From Deltaproteobacteria bacterium (lineage in GTDB: Bacteria > Myxococcota_A > Polyangia > Polyangiales > Ga0077539), in the NCBI GenBank assembly GCA_030694465.1, contig JAUXYJ010000072.1, positions 1 to 45,743 on the forward strand: a stretch of 45,743 nucleotides of DNA, in the 5' to 3' direction. The position numbers were made by a program, and so were the translations under genes. The first letter of the stretch is position 1. Every line of letters starts with the position of its first letter. Shown one piece after another: positions 15,541 to 23,917 of the stretch. Below the pieces are notes generated by a model, which saw only the letters and a list, made by a program, of their open reading frames with translations, searched no databases and was not told where the DNA came from.

Positions 15541-16380
15541 ATGCCCCTGAATTGCGAGAAGCCTGTGTTTTTAAAGGGAAATCGGCTGCTCGTTTGTGCT
15601 GCCGTGATGCTCGTCTCGCTGGGGTGTCAGCCCGAGGCGCATGCCCAATCCAGTGCACCGCGGGCTCTGAGGTCTCATCCGCGCACACAGTCTCAAGCAC
15701 GCTCGCTCGCACCGATCGCACCGATCGCACCGACACGTGCGGCGCCGCCGATGGCCGCCGTGGCCTCGCGCACCGTGTCGACGCTGACGTCGATCTTGCG
15801 AGACGGTCGCGTGTTGAGCTACCGACACGACACGCGCGTCGATGTTCGCGCGGGGCGATACGAGTTTGACTGCTCGGGGATGATCGATTGGGTGCTCGCG
15901 CAGAGCGCTCCGGTCGCGCGCCGTGAGAGCCGCGCCAGGACCCATGGCGCGAGACCCCTCGCGGCGGACTATGCGCGGCTCTTTCTCGCGACCTCGTCGC
16001 AGCCGCGGCGCACAAACCCTCGGGGCTGGGCCCGCGTGGAGCGCGTCCAAGACGCGATGCCGGGAGACGTTTTAGCCTGGATTCGTCCAAGGATTGTGCA
16101 GTCTAACAATACCGGTCACGTGGTCTTTGTGATGGCCCCTCCCGAGGCGATCCCCGGCGAGCCAGACGCGTGGCTTGTGCGGATCGCGGACTCGTCTCGA
16201 TACACGCACCAAGATGACACGCGCGAGGGGTTGGGGCGCACGGGACTTGGCGTGGGCACGTTGCTTGTGATCGCAGATCCGGTGACGGGAGCGCCGCGCG
16301 CGTACGGTTGGTTTGGCGCGAGGACTCCGCGCGAGTGGGTGCTGCAGACCCAGATCGCGATCGCTCGGCCGGTTCGCTAG
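15541..16380 (+). CDS. Exported NlpC/P60-like hydrolase
   Basis: A 279-residue protein with a signal sequence (LLVCAAVMLVSLGC; either a lipobox at Cys29 or signal peptidase I cleavage after AHA at about 35). A low-complexity segment includes APIAPIAP (58-65). The globular part carries the papain-like pattern of NlpC/P60 or related amidases: C111 in YEFDCSGMIDWVL, H193 in NTGHVVFVM, and D217 in RIADSS as third member, with the usual MPGDVLAW motif (173-180) between. Family members cut peptidoglycan peptides or related amide bonds. The ATG follows GAGAGG (15527-15532). Downstream are two copies of the dispersed palindrome, then the convergent Hsp70-like gene. Confidence 0.75.
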   Translation: MPLNCEKPVFLKGNRLLVCAAVMLVSLGCQPEAHAQSSAPRALRSHPRTQSQARSLAPIAPIAPTRAAPPMAAVASRTVSTLTSILRDGRVLSYRHDTRVDVRAGRYEFDCSGMIDWVLAQSAPVARRESRARTHGARPLAADYARLFLATSSQPRRTNPRGWARVERVQDAMPGDVLAWIRPRIVQSNNTGHVVFVMAPPEAIPGEPDAWLVRIADSSRYTHQDDTREGLGRTGLGVGTLLVIADPVTGAPRAYGWFGARTPREWVLQTQIAIARPVR

Positions 16381-16385
16381 AGCGC

Positions 16386-16435
16386 CCGGCGACGTCGCCG
16401 GGTCGAGTGACCACGCAATCCGGCGACGTCGCCGG
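16386..16435. repeat. Tandem pair of 16-bp palindromes in a convergent gap
   Basis: CCGGCGACGTCGCCGG occurs at 16386-16401 and again at 16420-16435, 34 bases apart in the 65-base gap between two convergent genes. Each can fold as a 6-bp stem with an ACGT loop on either strand. The location suits a bidirectional terminator, but there is no U-tract and the same palindrome occurs inside genes elsewhere in the window. Confidence 0.75.
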
Positions 16436-16445
16436 GTCACGTCGG

Positions 16446-19232
16446 TTACGACAGGTACGGGGCGAGGTTGAGCTCGGTGCGGACGTGGGTCTCGTCGGCG
16501 AGGACCAAATGAAGCGCAATTTTGCTGGGAGAAACCACGCAGATGTGCAGTCGTCCGGTGCTGCCTGCAGGCAGACCCGTGGGGATGGTGAGCAGCCGCG
16601 GGTCGTTCGAGGACATGGCGCCTTCGCTGTACTCTTTGGCGACACGGAGTGGCTTTTGTGCGTCCCAGGTGCCGCAGTCCACGTAGTGTGGTCCCCATTG
16701 CTCTGGGTCCGCGGGGAGCATCCCCATCGAGACGAGCGCGACGAACTTGGGCGGAAACCCGCGCATATCGCCCACAAAATAGCTGAAGCCCTGCTGTGCC
16801 CTGAGCAAGTGCACCTCGCGGTTTGCGATCTTCAGGGCACCCAACGCGACGGCGGTCTTGGGTGACACGCCAATGATCTCGACGCCGCGCTCAAGCCGAG
16901 CGGGGGTCTCGTAGAGAATTACGCCCTCGGGCGCGCCCGGGTCCGAGGGACGCCACACACGCAAATCGGGGTATCCCAGCACTCTCCCGAGCGCCTGGGC
17001 GACGTACTCTCCGCGTGACGAGTTGCCCGCCAACAGGATCTGAACGCCCTGGGTTCGCCAGTCTCCTTCGCCGCGCCAGGGGACGTTTTGGAGCATCGAG
17101 AGCAGCAGCCGCGCGCCCTCTTCGATGCGAGTCGCCAGGTGCGTCGTGAGGGACTCGCGGATGGGCTCGTTGTCATCGCCAAACGCGGTGAGCGAAGTCT
17201 CGGTGCCATCGATGCGGACAACGGGCAGTGTTTTGAGCGACGGGATGACATTCTTGCGCGAGAACTTCAGCTGCTCTAGCGCGAGCTCTCTCACAAACCG
17301 CACTTGATTTTGTCGCCCTGCGAGCGAGCGTTTGTACAAGTGCGCCGCGCGAGCGAGCTTGTTTTCGGGCACGGTGGCTGGCCGCTGCATGGGCACGTCG
17401 TGCTTCTCGCACTCGGCAAACACCTTGGGATGTTGGTGCGTGAGCCATGCCATTTCGCTGGTGAGATAGTCTCCGCCGAGTGAGTCATTGCCGGCGACCT
17501 GGAGCACCTCGATCACGGTGCTCGCGCCTGACTGCTGCTGTTCTTGCTCGGTGGCAGGGCGATAGCGACCGCACGCGATGTCGAGGGTGCCGCCGCCAAA
17601 GTCGAAGACCGCGAAGCGAAGCTCGCCGTGTTTGCTCAGGATGGGCTCAAGGGCGGGGTGGTTGACCAGCTCGGGGCACACCTCGGCGGCGTAGGCCTCG
17701 GGCTCGCTCGAAGAGAGCTGAACGCTCACGTCTGCGCCAGAGATTCCATCGGGAATGCTCAGCAAAATTCCGGCACGGAGCTCTTGTTCGAGGAGCAGCT
17801 TGGCGCGGTCGTCAAACTCTGCAGGCCACGTGAGCCAATAACGAAGATAGAGCTCTTGTCCTGCGCGGTTGATCGCGCGCCCAAGGATGTACCCATACGC
17901 GCGGATGACGGCACGCACACGCGCTTCGTCGAGCAAGAAGTCTTGTTGCTTCTTGCGATCCCGGAGCAACGGCGATTGATCGAGAAAGAGCACCCGTTCG
18001 GGGAGCGTCTTGAGCTCTCCCAGCACCGCGTTAGGGGTCGTGCGCAGCGCTTCGCGTGCCAGATGCGAAGCGCACACAAGGTCTACGAGGTCGACTGAGC
18101 GCGAAGTATCTTTGGCGTCGAGCGCGGCCGTCGTGCTCATCGCGTGAAAGAACGCCGCGTGATCTTCGATGAGCAAATACGTTGGATTTTCTGCGGGATT
18201 CGCGTCGTCTCTTGGGGTGCCAAGACGCATGAGTGAGCGAAAGCCCTTGGACGTAAACGCTGCCACCGTGGCGCTCGTCCCAAAATCAATGCCGACGGCG
18301 CCGAGTCTTCGAAAGCTCCCGATGAGTGACGAAGGATCACGCAACCTGAGGTTGAATTCACGGCGCCACACGAGGCGATAGCGCACGTTTTTGCACGTGA
18401 GCTCGTGCTCGACTGCCACACGAACGGGCACATCGATCCCCGCGGGAGTGACCCTGGCGCGGCAGTCTTCGTGGCCTGTATCAAACACCAGGGCGAGCTC
18501 GGTGATGGTGCCGAGTGCCCTGCGTTTGTCTGGATTTTCCCAGAGCGCATCGCGAGCATCCCCCATCCCGCGTGGGTCATAAGTGACCACCGAAGGCGTC
18601 GTCTCGAGTCGCCACGAGGCGCTGTTGTCGCCGCCTTGTGTGCGCGCCCAGTCTGCCTGTGCGCGAAGGTGAAATCGTCCTGAGCCCACCCAGAAGCCCT
18701 CTTCAGGGTTCTGCAAATCGACGCTCTTGCGAGGAAGCGCGTCGTACAAGAGCGCGTCGGTCACATCGAGCACGTCGAAGTTGCGAAGCGACGGCGCGTC
18801 GCCTGCGATCGCGGTGATCTGAGCCTGTGTGAGTGTGAGCGTTTGCCCCGTCGAGAGCTGCATCGCGATGCGATGGGCCTGGCCCTCAGGGCCCGGTGGG
18901 AGCTCGCGGACGTCCGCACGCAGCTCGAGCTCGTAGTCCCCCGTTGCGGCGTCGAGGATGTGCGCTGTGGCCACGGAGCCCAGGGGTTTTTGCTCGATGA
19001 CCAGCTTGGCTTCGAAGGCCTGCGTGCACTGGCCGCGGAGCCGGACGACGAGCTGAGAGCGCCCCGCTTGGGAGGCAAACGCAGCCAGGGCCGGCGTGCT
19101 CGCGGCGGTGACGCGTTGGTACGGCAACAGTTCGTAGCGGGTTCCGTCGAGGTCGGTGACTTCGATGGCGAGTGTCATGGCGTCTACGCGGACACTCGAG
19201 CGCACGATGGCGCGAGGCTCAGGGCTAGTCAT
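16446..19232 (-). CDS. Hsp70/DnaK-like ATPase with large N-terminal region
   Basis: A 928-residue protein. The actin/Hsp70 nucleotide-binding signature is complete but begins late: phosphate-1 GIDFGTSATVAAF (314-326), phosphate-2 VFDFGGGTLDIACG (542-555) and the adenosine motif ILLAGNSSRGEYVAQAL (732-748). Residues 1-300 are beta-rich and unlike DnaK. The C-terminal part (about 800-928) lacks a recognisable DnaK substrate lid. This is an atypical Hsp70 of the kind seen in large bacterial genomes, not DnaK itself; no dnaJ or grpE is nearby. The ATG at 19232 (MTSPEP) is the first in frame. The gene lies between the tandem palindromes and tRNA-Leu, with no obvious operon partner. Confidence 0.85.
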   Translation of the reverse strand: MTSPEPRAIVRSSVRVDAMTLAIEVTDLDGTRYELLPYQRVTAASTPALAAFASQAGRSQLVVRLRGQCTQAFEAKLVIEQKPLGSVATAHILDAATGDYELELRADVRELPPGPEGQAHRIAMQLSTGQTLTLTQAQITAIAGDAPSLRNFDVLDVTDALLYDALPRKSVDLQNPEEGFWVGSGRFHLRAQADWARTQGGDNSASWRLETTPSVVTYDPRGMGDARDALWENPDKRRALGTITELALVFDTGHEDCRARVTPAGIDVPVRVAVEHELTCKNVRYRLVWRREFNLRLRDPSSLIGSFRRLGAVGIDFGTSATVAAFTSKGFRSLMRLGTPRDDANPAENPTYLLIEDHAAFFHAMSTTAALDAKDTSRSVDLVDLVCASHLAREALRTTPNAVLGELKTLPERVLFLDQSPLLRDRKKQQDFLLDEARVRAVIRAYGYILGRAINRAGQELYLRYWLTWPAEFDDRAKLLLEQELRAGILLSIPDGISGADVSVQLSSSEPEAYAAEVCPELVNHPALEPILSKHGELRFAVFDFGGGTLDIACGRYRPATEQEQQQSGASTVIEVLQVAGNDSLGGDYLTSEMAWLTHQHPKVFAECEKHDVPMQRPATVPENKLARAAHLYKRSLAGRQNQVRFVRELALEQLKFSRKNVIPSLKTLPVVRIDGTETSLTAFGDDNEPIRESLTTHLATRIEEGARLLLSMLQNVPWRGEGDWRTQGVQILLAGNSSRGEYVAQALGRVLGYPDLRVWRPSDPGAPEGVILYETPARLERGVEIIGVSPKTAVALGALKIANREVHLLRAQQGFSYFVGDMRGFPPKFVALVSMGMLPADPEQWGPHYVDCGTWDAQKPLRVAKEYSEGAMSSNDPRLLTIPTGLPAGSTGRLHICVVSPSKIALHLVLADETHVRTELNLAPYLS

Positions 19233-19336
19233 TGCGCCGACGTTGATAGCACCACTTGCGCCTGCATTGCGCAGTCGCTTGTGGTGTGGGCTTCAGAGAC
19301 ACTCGTGGGACCGAGCGTTCGAGAGCCTAGAGATAG

Positions 19337-19421
19337 TACCGAAGACCGGACTTGAACCGGTACGTGGGGTTACCACGGCGGATTTTGAATCCGCTGCGTC
19401 TGCCAATTCCGCCACTCCGGC
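19337..19421 (-). tRNA. tRNA-Leu (anticodon CAA)
   Basis: An 85-base class II tRNA on the minus strand. Acceptor GCCGGAG pairs with CTTCGGT (two G-U pairs). The anticodon stem is GCGGA/TCCGC with loop TTCAAAA, giving anticodon CAA for UUG codons. A long variable arm (CGTGG/CCACG) and the T arm ACCGG-TTCAAGT-CCGGT complete the fold. Discriminator is A, and CCA is not encoded (CTA follows). The A36-A37-A38 run is the signature recognised by MiaA, so A37 should be isopentenylated and is a potential MiaE substrate. Confidence 0.95.
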
Positions 19422-19572
19422 ATGAGTGTGACGCTCAAAGCGCTGGATCAAGAGCGTTATTTGAGCGTCGGTGACAGTGTGTCTGTGGGTTGTTAGAAGC
19501 AAGCGAATTGAAACGTTTGGAGTCAATTCGCGAGCGAGCCTAACGGGCTCACAGGGCACATGGCCAATGGGT

Positions 19573-19806
19573 CTAGTAGTTTGCTGGATTGAGTCCGAGC
19601 TTCTTTGCGTATGCAACGAAGCCCAGCTTGTCGAGCGTACGCAGCTCGCGCGTGGTGACGCGGAGGTTAACGTGGCGCTTCAGCTCCGGAACGAAGATTC
19701 TTCGCTCTTGGAGGTTGGGGTTTTGCCAACGCTTGGTCTTGATATTGGAATGGGAAACCTTGTTGCCTTTCAGCTTATTGGTTCCCGTGAGGTCGCTCTT
19801 TGCCAT
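19573..19806 (-). CDS. rpmB: 50S ribosomal protein L28
   Basis: A 77-residue protein with the L28 pattern: GNKVSHSNIKTKRWQNPNLQ, then the VNLRVTTRELRTLDKLGF segment. L28 is a large-subunit protein near the exit site. This is the Cys-free form, without the zinc-binding Cys pairs of some homologues. It follows rpmG by 20 bases on the same strand, a common bacterial pairing. AAGGG upstream of the ATG can serve as ribosome binding site. The next gene downstream is tRNA-Leu, 151 bases away, with nothing evident in the gap. Confidence 0.97.
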   Translation of the reverse strand: MAKSDLTGTNKLKGNKVSHSNIKTKRWQNPNLQERRIFVPELKRHVNLRVTTRELRTLDKLGFVAYAKKLGLNPANY

Positions 19807-19826
19807 GGAAGTTTATCGTCCCTTCA

Positions 19827-19994
19827 CTACTTCTTCGGGTTGGGCATTTTGCCCTCTACGTGCTTCACATGCTTGTTGCACCACGGACAAAACTTGCTGA
19901 ACTCCAACTTGTTGGTGGTCGTTCGTTTGTTTTTGTTCGTGTAGTAGTTGTTGCGCTGGCACGTGCTGCAGGACAGTCGGATCTGGTCACGCAT
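19827..19994 (-). CDS. rpmG: 50S ribosomal protein L33
   Basis: A 55-residue protein that translates as MRDQIRLSCSTCQRNNYY followed by TNKNKRTTTNKLEF, a CPWC pair and HVKHVEGKMPNPKK. The four Cys (C9, C12, C36, C39) mark the zinc-binding form of L33. It is preceded by GAAGGTG as ribosome binding site and lies 20 bases before rpmB on the same strand, so the two form an operon. The divergent neighbour is the 5'-nucleotidase gene. A 67-codon frame overlapping here on the same strand is a shadow. Confidence 0.97.
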   Translation of the reverse strand: MRDQIRLSCSTCQRNNYYTNKNKRTTTNKLEFSKFCPWCNKHVKHVEGKMPNPKK

Positions 19995-20026
19995 GGGACA
20001 CCTTCGTCACGCTTCCGAGTTTGGTC

Positions 20027-20107
20027 CGGAAGGGGGGCGGATTGAGACAGATTTCTAGAAAAGGTCAAGAGACCTTAGGTGACAAAACGTACGCTTAGTC
20101 GCGTACG
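20027..20107. promoter_or_regulatory. Divergent control region between rpmG and the nucleotidase operon
   Basis: Two perfect inverted repeats lie in the 131-base gap: AAGGTC-AAGA-GACCTT (20061-20076) and CGTACGC-TTAGTC-GCGTACG (20088-20107). The second ends 18 bases before the nucleotidase ATG used here. For rpmG, reading leftward, TTGACC inside the first repeat could be a -35 element, but no convincing -10 follows. The repeats may be operators or RNA hairpins in the leaders. Confidence 0.4.
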
Positions 20108-20137
20108 GTCACGAACGCAAGAGGGATGTGCGAGTTG

Positions 20138-21607
20138 ATGCAGAGAGCATTGGAAGAGAGCGAGTCGGTGAGTGTCGCTCAAGGTGGGCAAAATGGAGAG
20201 CACCGGATTTACGTCAATCGCTCGCTAAAAATGGAGCAAATCGAGTGGGTGGGGTTCGATATGGACTACACCCTCGCGATCTATCGCCAGAGCGAGATTG
20301 ACCGACTTAGCATTGATGCCACGGTAAAAAAACTGATTGACCGTGGGTATCCGCCCGAGCTCGCGCTTGCAAAATTCGACGAGGCGTTTCCGTTGCGGGG
20401 TCTGTTCATCGACAAGCAAGAGGGAAACCTCCTGAAGATGGACCGCTACAAGTTCGTCGCGAAGGCTTTTCACGGCTCGAGAGAGCTCTCTCGCGAGAGG
20501 CGCCGAGAGCTCTATCACGCTCAAAAAATTCGCGTTGACTCCCAGCGATATCACTGGATTGACACGCTCTACGCGCTCCCAGAGGCGGCGGTTTACACCG
20601 GCGCGATTGACTTCTTTGATGGCCTCGGTGCGCAGGTCGACTACGAGCAGCTCTTTACAGACATCCGCGAGAGCATCGATGAGGCTCACCGTGATGGCGC
20701 TATCGTGGATGTCATCGAGGCGAACTTGCCCCGCTTCGTAGCGCGAGATCCTGCCCTCGCGACGGCCCTTCACAAGCTGCGAAGCGCCGGAAAAAAGCTG
20801 TTCTTACTCACCAACTCGCGGGCGGGTTACACCGACTCGATGATGACGTTCTTGTTGCAAGGAGCGCTGTCCGAGTACCCCTCGTGGCAGCACTACTTTG
20901 ACGTGGTCGTGGGTGCGGCGAGTAAGCCAAGGTTCTTCACCGAACGACGGCCCTTCATGGAGTGGCGAGGCCGCGGCGAAGCCTCGACACCCACCATGAG
21001 ACTCGAGCGCCTAAAGGTCTACGAAGGCGGAAATCTCGTGGATTTTGAGCGACTCATTGGCGCACGTAGCGACTCGGTCTTGTACGTCGGCGATCACATC
21101 TACGGTGACATCTTGCGCTCGAAGAAAGACAGCGCGTGGCGCACACTGATGATCATCCAAGAGATGGACGATGAGCTCGTGGCCATCCGCAAGAGCGGCA
21201 AGCAGTTCGTCGAGCTTGATGAGCTCGAATCGCGGCGCGAGTCTCTCATTGATGAGCTACGCGTGAGACAGCAGCGTCTCCGCGCGCTCGAACGCGACGT
21301 GAGCGCAACCCCCGAGAGCGACAGCTCTCCGCGCCGAGTCGAGAAGCGCACCATCGACGCGCTTCGCTCTTCGCTTCGTGAAGACGAAGAGAGACATCGC
21401 GCGCTACGACAAGAGATCGACCAGCAATTTCACAGCGCTTGGGGCTCGCTCTTCAAAGAAGGTGTCGAGGTTTCGAGCTTCGGCGATCAGGTCGAAGAGT
21501 ATGCGTGCTTGTACACAAGCCGCGCGAGCAACCTAGGATGCTACTCTCCCATGCACTATTTTCGGTCACCCCGAGACGCGATGCCCCACGAACGAGGGAC
21601 CCCGTGA
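20138..21607 (+). CDS. HAD-superfamily purine 5'-nucleotidase-like protein
   Basis: A predicted 489-residue cytoplasmic protein of the HAD-IG (cytosolic IMP-GMP 5'-nucleotidase, cN-II-like) family, which dephosphorylates purine mononucleotides. Motif I is GFDMDYTLAIY, with nucleophile and acid/base Asp near residues 41 and 43. Motif II is FLLTNSRAGYTD and motif IV is LYVGDHIYGDILRSKK. A charged, probably coiled-coil segment (LESRRESLIDELRVRQQRLR) near the C-terminus is typical of the family. The ATG at 20138 was chosen because GAGGG (20121-20125) abuts the alternative ATG at 20126 too closely to serve it. The stop overlaps the next gene's GTG (GTGA). Confidence 0.85.
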   Translation: MQRALEESESVSVAQGGQNGEHRIYVNRSLKMEQIEWVGFDMDYTLAIYRQSEIDRLSIDATVKKLIDRGYPPELALAKFDEAFPLRGLFIDKQEGNLLKMDRYKFVAKAFHGSRELSRERRRELYHAQKIRVDSQRYHWIDTLYALPEAAVYTGAIDFFDGLGAQVDYEQLFTDIRESIDEAHRDGAIVDVIEANLPRFVARDPALATALHKLRSAGKKLFLLTNSRAGYTDSMMTFLLQGALSEYPSWQHYFDVVVGAASKPRFFTERRPFMEWRGRGEASTPTMRLERLKVYEGGNLVDFERLIGARSDSVLYVGDHIYGDILRSKKDSAWRTLMIIQEMDDELVAIRKSGKQFVELDELESRRESLIDELRVRQQRLRALERDVSATPESDSSPRRVEKRTIDALRSSLREDEERHRALRQEIDQQFHSAWGSLFKEGVEVSSFGDQVEEYACLYTSRASNLGCYSPMHYFRSPRDAMPHERGTP

Positions 21608-22845
21608 AGACTGCTCCCAGACACGCTCAGACCACGAAAATGGCCGTGACCATGCTCTTGATCGCGACCCCCGCTGCGCCCGCGTATGCGCAGTTTGCGA
21701 GTGGCTCTTCGCTCTCTGGGCAGATGTCTTGGCAAGCGCAGAGTCAGCCCTCTCGCATGCCCTCCGCGGCCCGCGCGCCGGCCCCGTGGGGTACCCAGCA
21801 GGCGCCCTCGGCAGGGGGACTGCAGACGCTTTGGGTGCGCGCCAATGGCGTTGTCCAGCCCTCTCAGTCCAGCGCTCTCTCGGGCAGCGGGACAGACGCC
21901 TCGCGCCTTGGGCCGAGCTGTCAGGGCACGCTCCCCGCGTCGCCTCAGCAGCAGGTCTGGGTCGCCGAACAGACCGCCTCGCTGCGTATCGCGGTGCGGG
22001 CAAATGCTGGCACATTGCTCGCGCTGAGATCTCCCAGTGGTGAGTTTTTTTGCACCCAATCATCGTCGAGTGGCGTCGCGAGTTTTGATCTCCGTGCGCT
22101 GCGCCCCGGCGCTTACCTGGTGTATGTCGGCGCCGCGGGTGCGCCTGCGCCGTACACGCTCACGGTGGACCCGGCCGTGGCGGCTGTGGGGCCTGGCGCG
22201 CCCTCGGTGACAGCGCCCGCAGAGGCCCCTGCGGTGGCCTCTCCGTGGGGAAGCCCGAGCGCTCCGTTGGCTGTCCCGTCGCAGCCCGCAGCGAGCGCTC
22301 CTGCGGCGACTGCTGCGCCTGCGCCAGGCGTCCCTGTGGGCTGGGTGCGGGTAGGCAACTCCACTGGTGGAGGGAGCGCTGCAGAGCCTGCGCCTGCGCT
22401 GGGTGCAGCGCGCGCTGTCGGCACGGTGGGGGGGGCGCTGGCGCTGGTGCGTGGCGGTGTTCCGCTAGTGAATTCGCGGGGTGAAGTGACAGGCCAAGTG
22501 CCTCTTCGGCGGATGGGACGGCGCTGCGCGGGCTACTCTTCGCGGCAACGGAGCGCACGGTTTAGCGTCGGCGAGGGCGTCGGCTTTGTGCGCGTGTGGG
22601 CTCGCGCCGTGGGAGACTCAACGATCGCGATTCGCATGCCCGATGGCGTCGTGGTGTGCGCGGATGACACGTTTGGGATTCACCCGGGAGCAGATTTTCC
22701 CGCTCCCATTGCAGGAGATTATGACGTGTACGTGGGTACCATCGCGCCCCGCGCGACGCTCGCGTACGACCTCTATGTGAGCCAGTCTCAAGAGATTCGG
22801 CCCGAGGACGTGACCGATGCGCGCGCAGCCGGAGCAGGCCAATAG
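21604..22845 (+). CDS. Exported protein with two beta-sandwich-like domains
   Basis: A 413-residue protein starting at GTG, overlapping the previous stop by three bases, with GAGGGA five bases upstream. The signal peptide ends near PAYAQ (residue 30). Two related units follow: about 110-185 (VWVAEQTASLRIAVRANAGT, LLALRSPSGEFFC, GAYLVYVG) and about 310-400 (FVRVWARAVGDSTIAIRMPD, GDYDVYVG). A long Ala/Pro/Ser linker separates them. The units resemble pre-peptidase C-terminal-type domains and the repeats of the lipoprotein at 12485. No catalytic domain is visible, so the function is unknown; a cell-surface or periplasmic binding role is a guess. Confidence 0.75.
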   Translation: MKTAPRHAQTTKMAVTMLLIATPAAPAYAQFASGSSLSGQMSWQAQSQPSRMPSAARAPAPWGTQQAPSAGGLQTLWVRANGVVQPSQSSALSGSGTDASRLGPSCQGTLPASPQQQVWVAEQTASLRIAVRANAGTLLALRSPSGEFFCTQSSSSGVASFDLRALRPGAYLVYVGAAGAPAPYTLTVDPAVAAVGPGAPSVTAPAEAPAVASPWGSPSAPLAVPSQPAASAPAATAAPAPGVPVGWVRVGNSTGGGSAAEPAPALGAARAVGTVGGALALVRGGVPLVNSRGEVTGQVPLRRMGRRCAGYSSRQRSARFSVGEGVGFVRVWARAVGDSTIAIRMPDGVVVCADDTFGIHPGADFPAPIAGDYDVYVGTIAPRATLAYDLYVSQSQEIRPEDVTDARAAGAGQ

Positions 22846-23917
22846 TCCACGCGCCACGCGAGCGCAGCCCCTTCGCGCAGGCGAATCGTTGAGCTTACGG
22901 TCCCGGTGGTGGGTGGGCTTCGCTGCGCTCATTGTCTGTGTTTTTAGCGCTGAATCTCACGCACAGACGAGCACTGCGAGCCTGCGTTTTGATCGTCCCG
23001 AGGCGCTCACGGACTGCCCGGACGAGCGAGGTTTTCGCGCGTCGGTGCACGAGCGCTTGGGGCGCGACGCGTTTGTTGCGCCGTTTGCCCACACGCTTGA
23101 GGTCCGAATTGAGCGTGATCGCGCGGGAGTTCGGGTGACCTTGCAGCTTGATCGCGCGCAGCGAAGCGTACGTGCGCGTCGGTGCGCTGACGCAGTGCGC
23201 GCGGCTGCGTTGTCCGCTGCGATCGCGCTGGATCCTGCCGCGTCGTTGGGGCTCACAGTGCGCGAGCCGCAGTCGCTTATGGGGCCACCACCGGTGCTGC
23301 CCGCGGTGGTGTTTGCCGCGCCTGTGACGGACGGCGAGACCGCGCCCCCGCCGGTCCTGTGGGACCCCGTGGTGACCACGCCTGTAGCCCCACCTTTCGC
23401 CGCGGTGGGGCTCGATCTCGCGCTCACGTTGCACGCGGGGGCGCTTGTGGGGGTGTGGGGTGCGGCGCGCCCAGGGCTCGCGGTGGGAGCTGAGATCCAT
23501 CGCGGGAGGTTCTCGTGGGGGATGCACCTTCACGGAGAAATTCCCGGTGAATTGTCTGACGAACAGCGCTCTGCGCGCGTGCGCACTGTGCCCATCGCGC
23601 TCTCGATGCGTAGCTGCGCGATGAGCCCTCTCGGGGTCGCTGCGTGGGTGTGTGCCAAGGCCCAGGGCGCCCTGGTGATCGCGCAAGGGCAGGGCTATGC
23701 GCGCGACGCCACGGCGGTCTTGCCCATGGTGACCTTGGGGGGCGAGGTAGGTCTTGATGTCGCGCTCGGCGGGCGCTGGTCGCTGCGCCTGGGGCTCGAA
23801 GGTGGGGTCGTTGTCGTCCGCCCTGTCTTGCGTGTTGAGGGCGAAACCAATGCGGTATTTCGCGGAGCTTTGGTCGACGTTGGGACAAGCCTTGGGCTGC
23901 GTCGGTGGTTTTGGTGA
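22817..23917 (+). CDS. Exported protein, possibly with C-terminal beta-barrel
   Basis: A 366-residue protein whose start overlaps the preceding gene by 29 bases. The signal sequence is WWVGFAALIVCVFSAESHAQ, ending near residue 50. The first mature domain (about 55-150) has CPDERGFRASVHERLG and a later RRCADAVRAAALSAAIALDP, a pattern I associate with proteins beside myxobacterial ECF sigma factors. The C-terminal half (195-366) has amphipathic beta strands (VGLDLALTLHAGALVG, VGAEIHRGRFSWGMHLHG) and ends in RRWFW, as in an outer-membrane barrel or porin-like domain. Two Cys (SCAMSPLGVAAWVC) lie in that half. The function is unknown. Confidence 0.7.
   Translation: MRAQPEQANSPRATRAQPLRAGESLSLRSRWWVGFAALIVCVFSAESHAQTSTASLRFDRPEALTDCPDERGFRASVHERLGRDAFVAPFAHTLEVRIERDRAGVRVTLQLDRAQRSVRARRCADAVRAAALSAAIALDPAASLGLTVREPQSLMGPPPVLPAVVFAAPVTDGETAPPPVLWDPVVTTPVAPPFAAVGLDLALTLHAGALVGVWGAARPGLAVGAEIHRGRFSWGMHLHGEIPGELSDEQRSARVRTVPIALSMRSCAMSPLGVAAWVCAKAQGALVIAQGQGYARDATAVLPMVTLGGEVGLDVALGGRWSLRLGLEGGVVVVRPVLRVEGETNAVFRGALVDVGTSLGLRRWFW

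Noticed and set aside
16386..16435. Tandem repeat as a CRISPR array
   Set aside because: There are only two units, the repeat is a perfect palindrome found singly elsewhere, the spacer is 18 bases, and there are no cas genes.
16446..19232. Naming the Hsp70-like gene dnaK
   Set aside because: The length, the late nucleotide-binding motifs, the missing lid and the absence of dnaJ or grpE exclude the housekeeping chaperone.
19293..19616. Minus-strand frame of 107 codons over tRNA-Leu
   Set aside because: Its central part is simply the translated tRNA gene (GVAELADAADSKSA-like), a well-known false gene.
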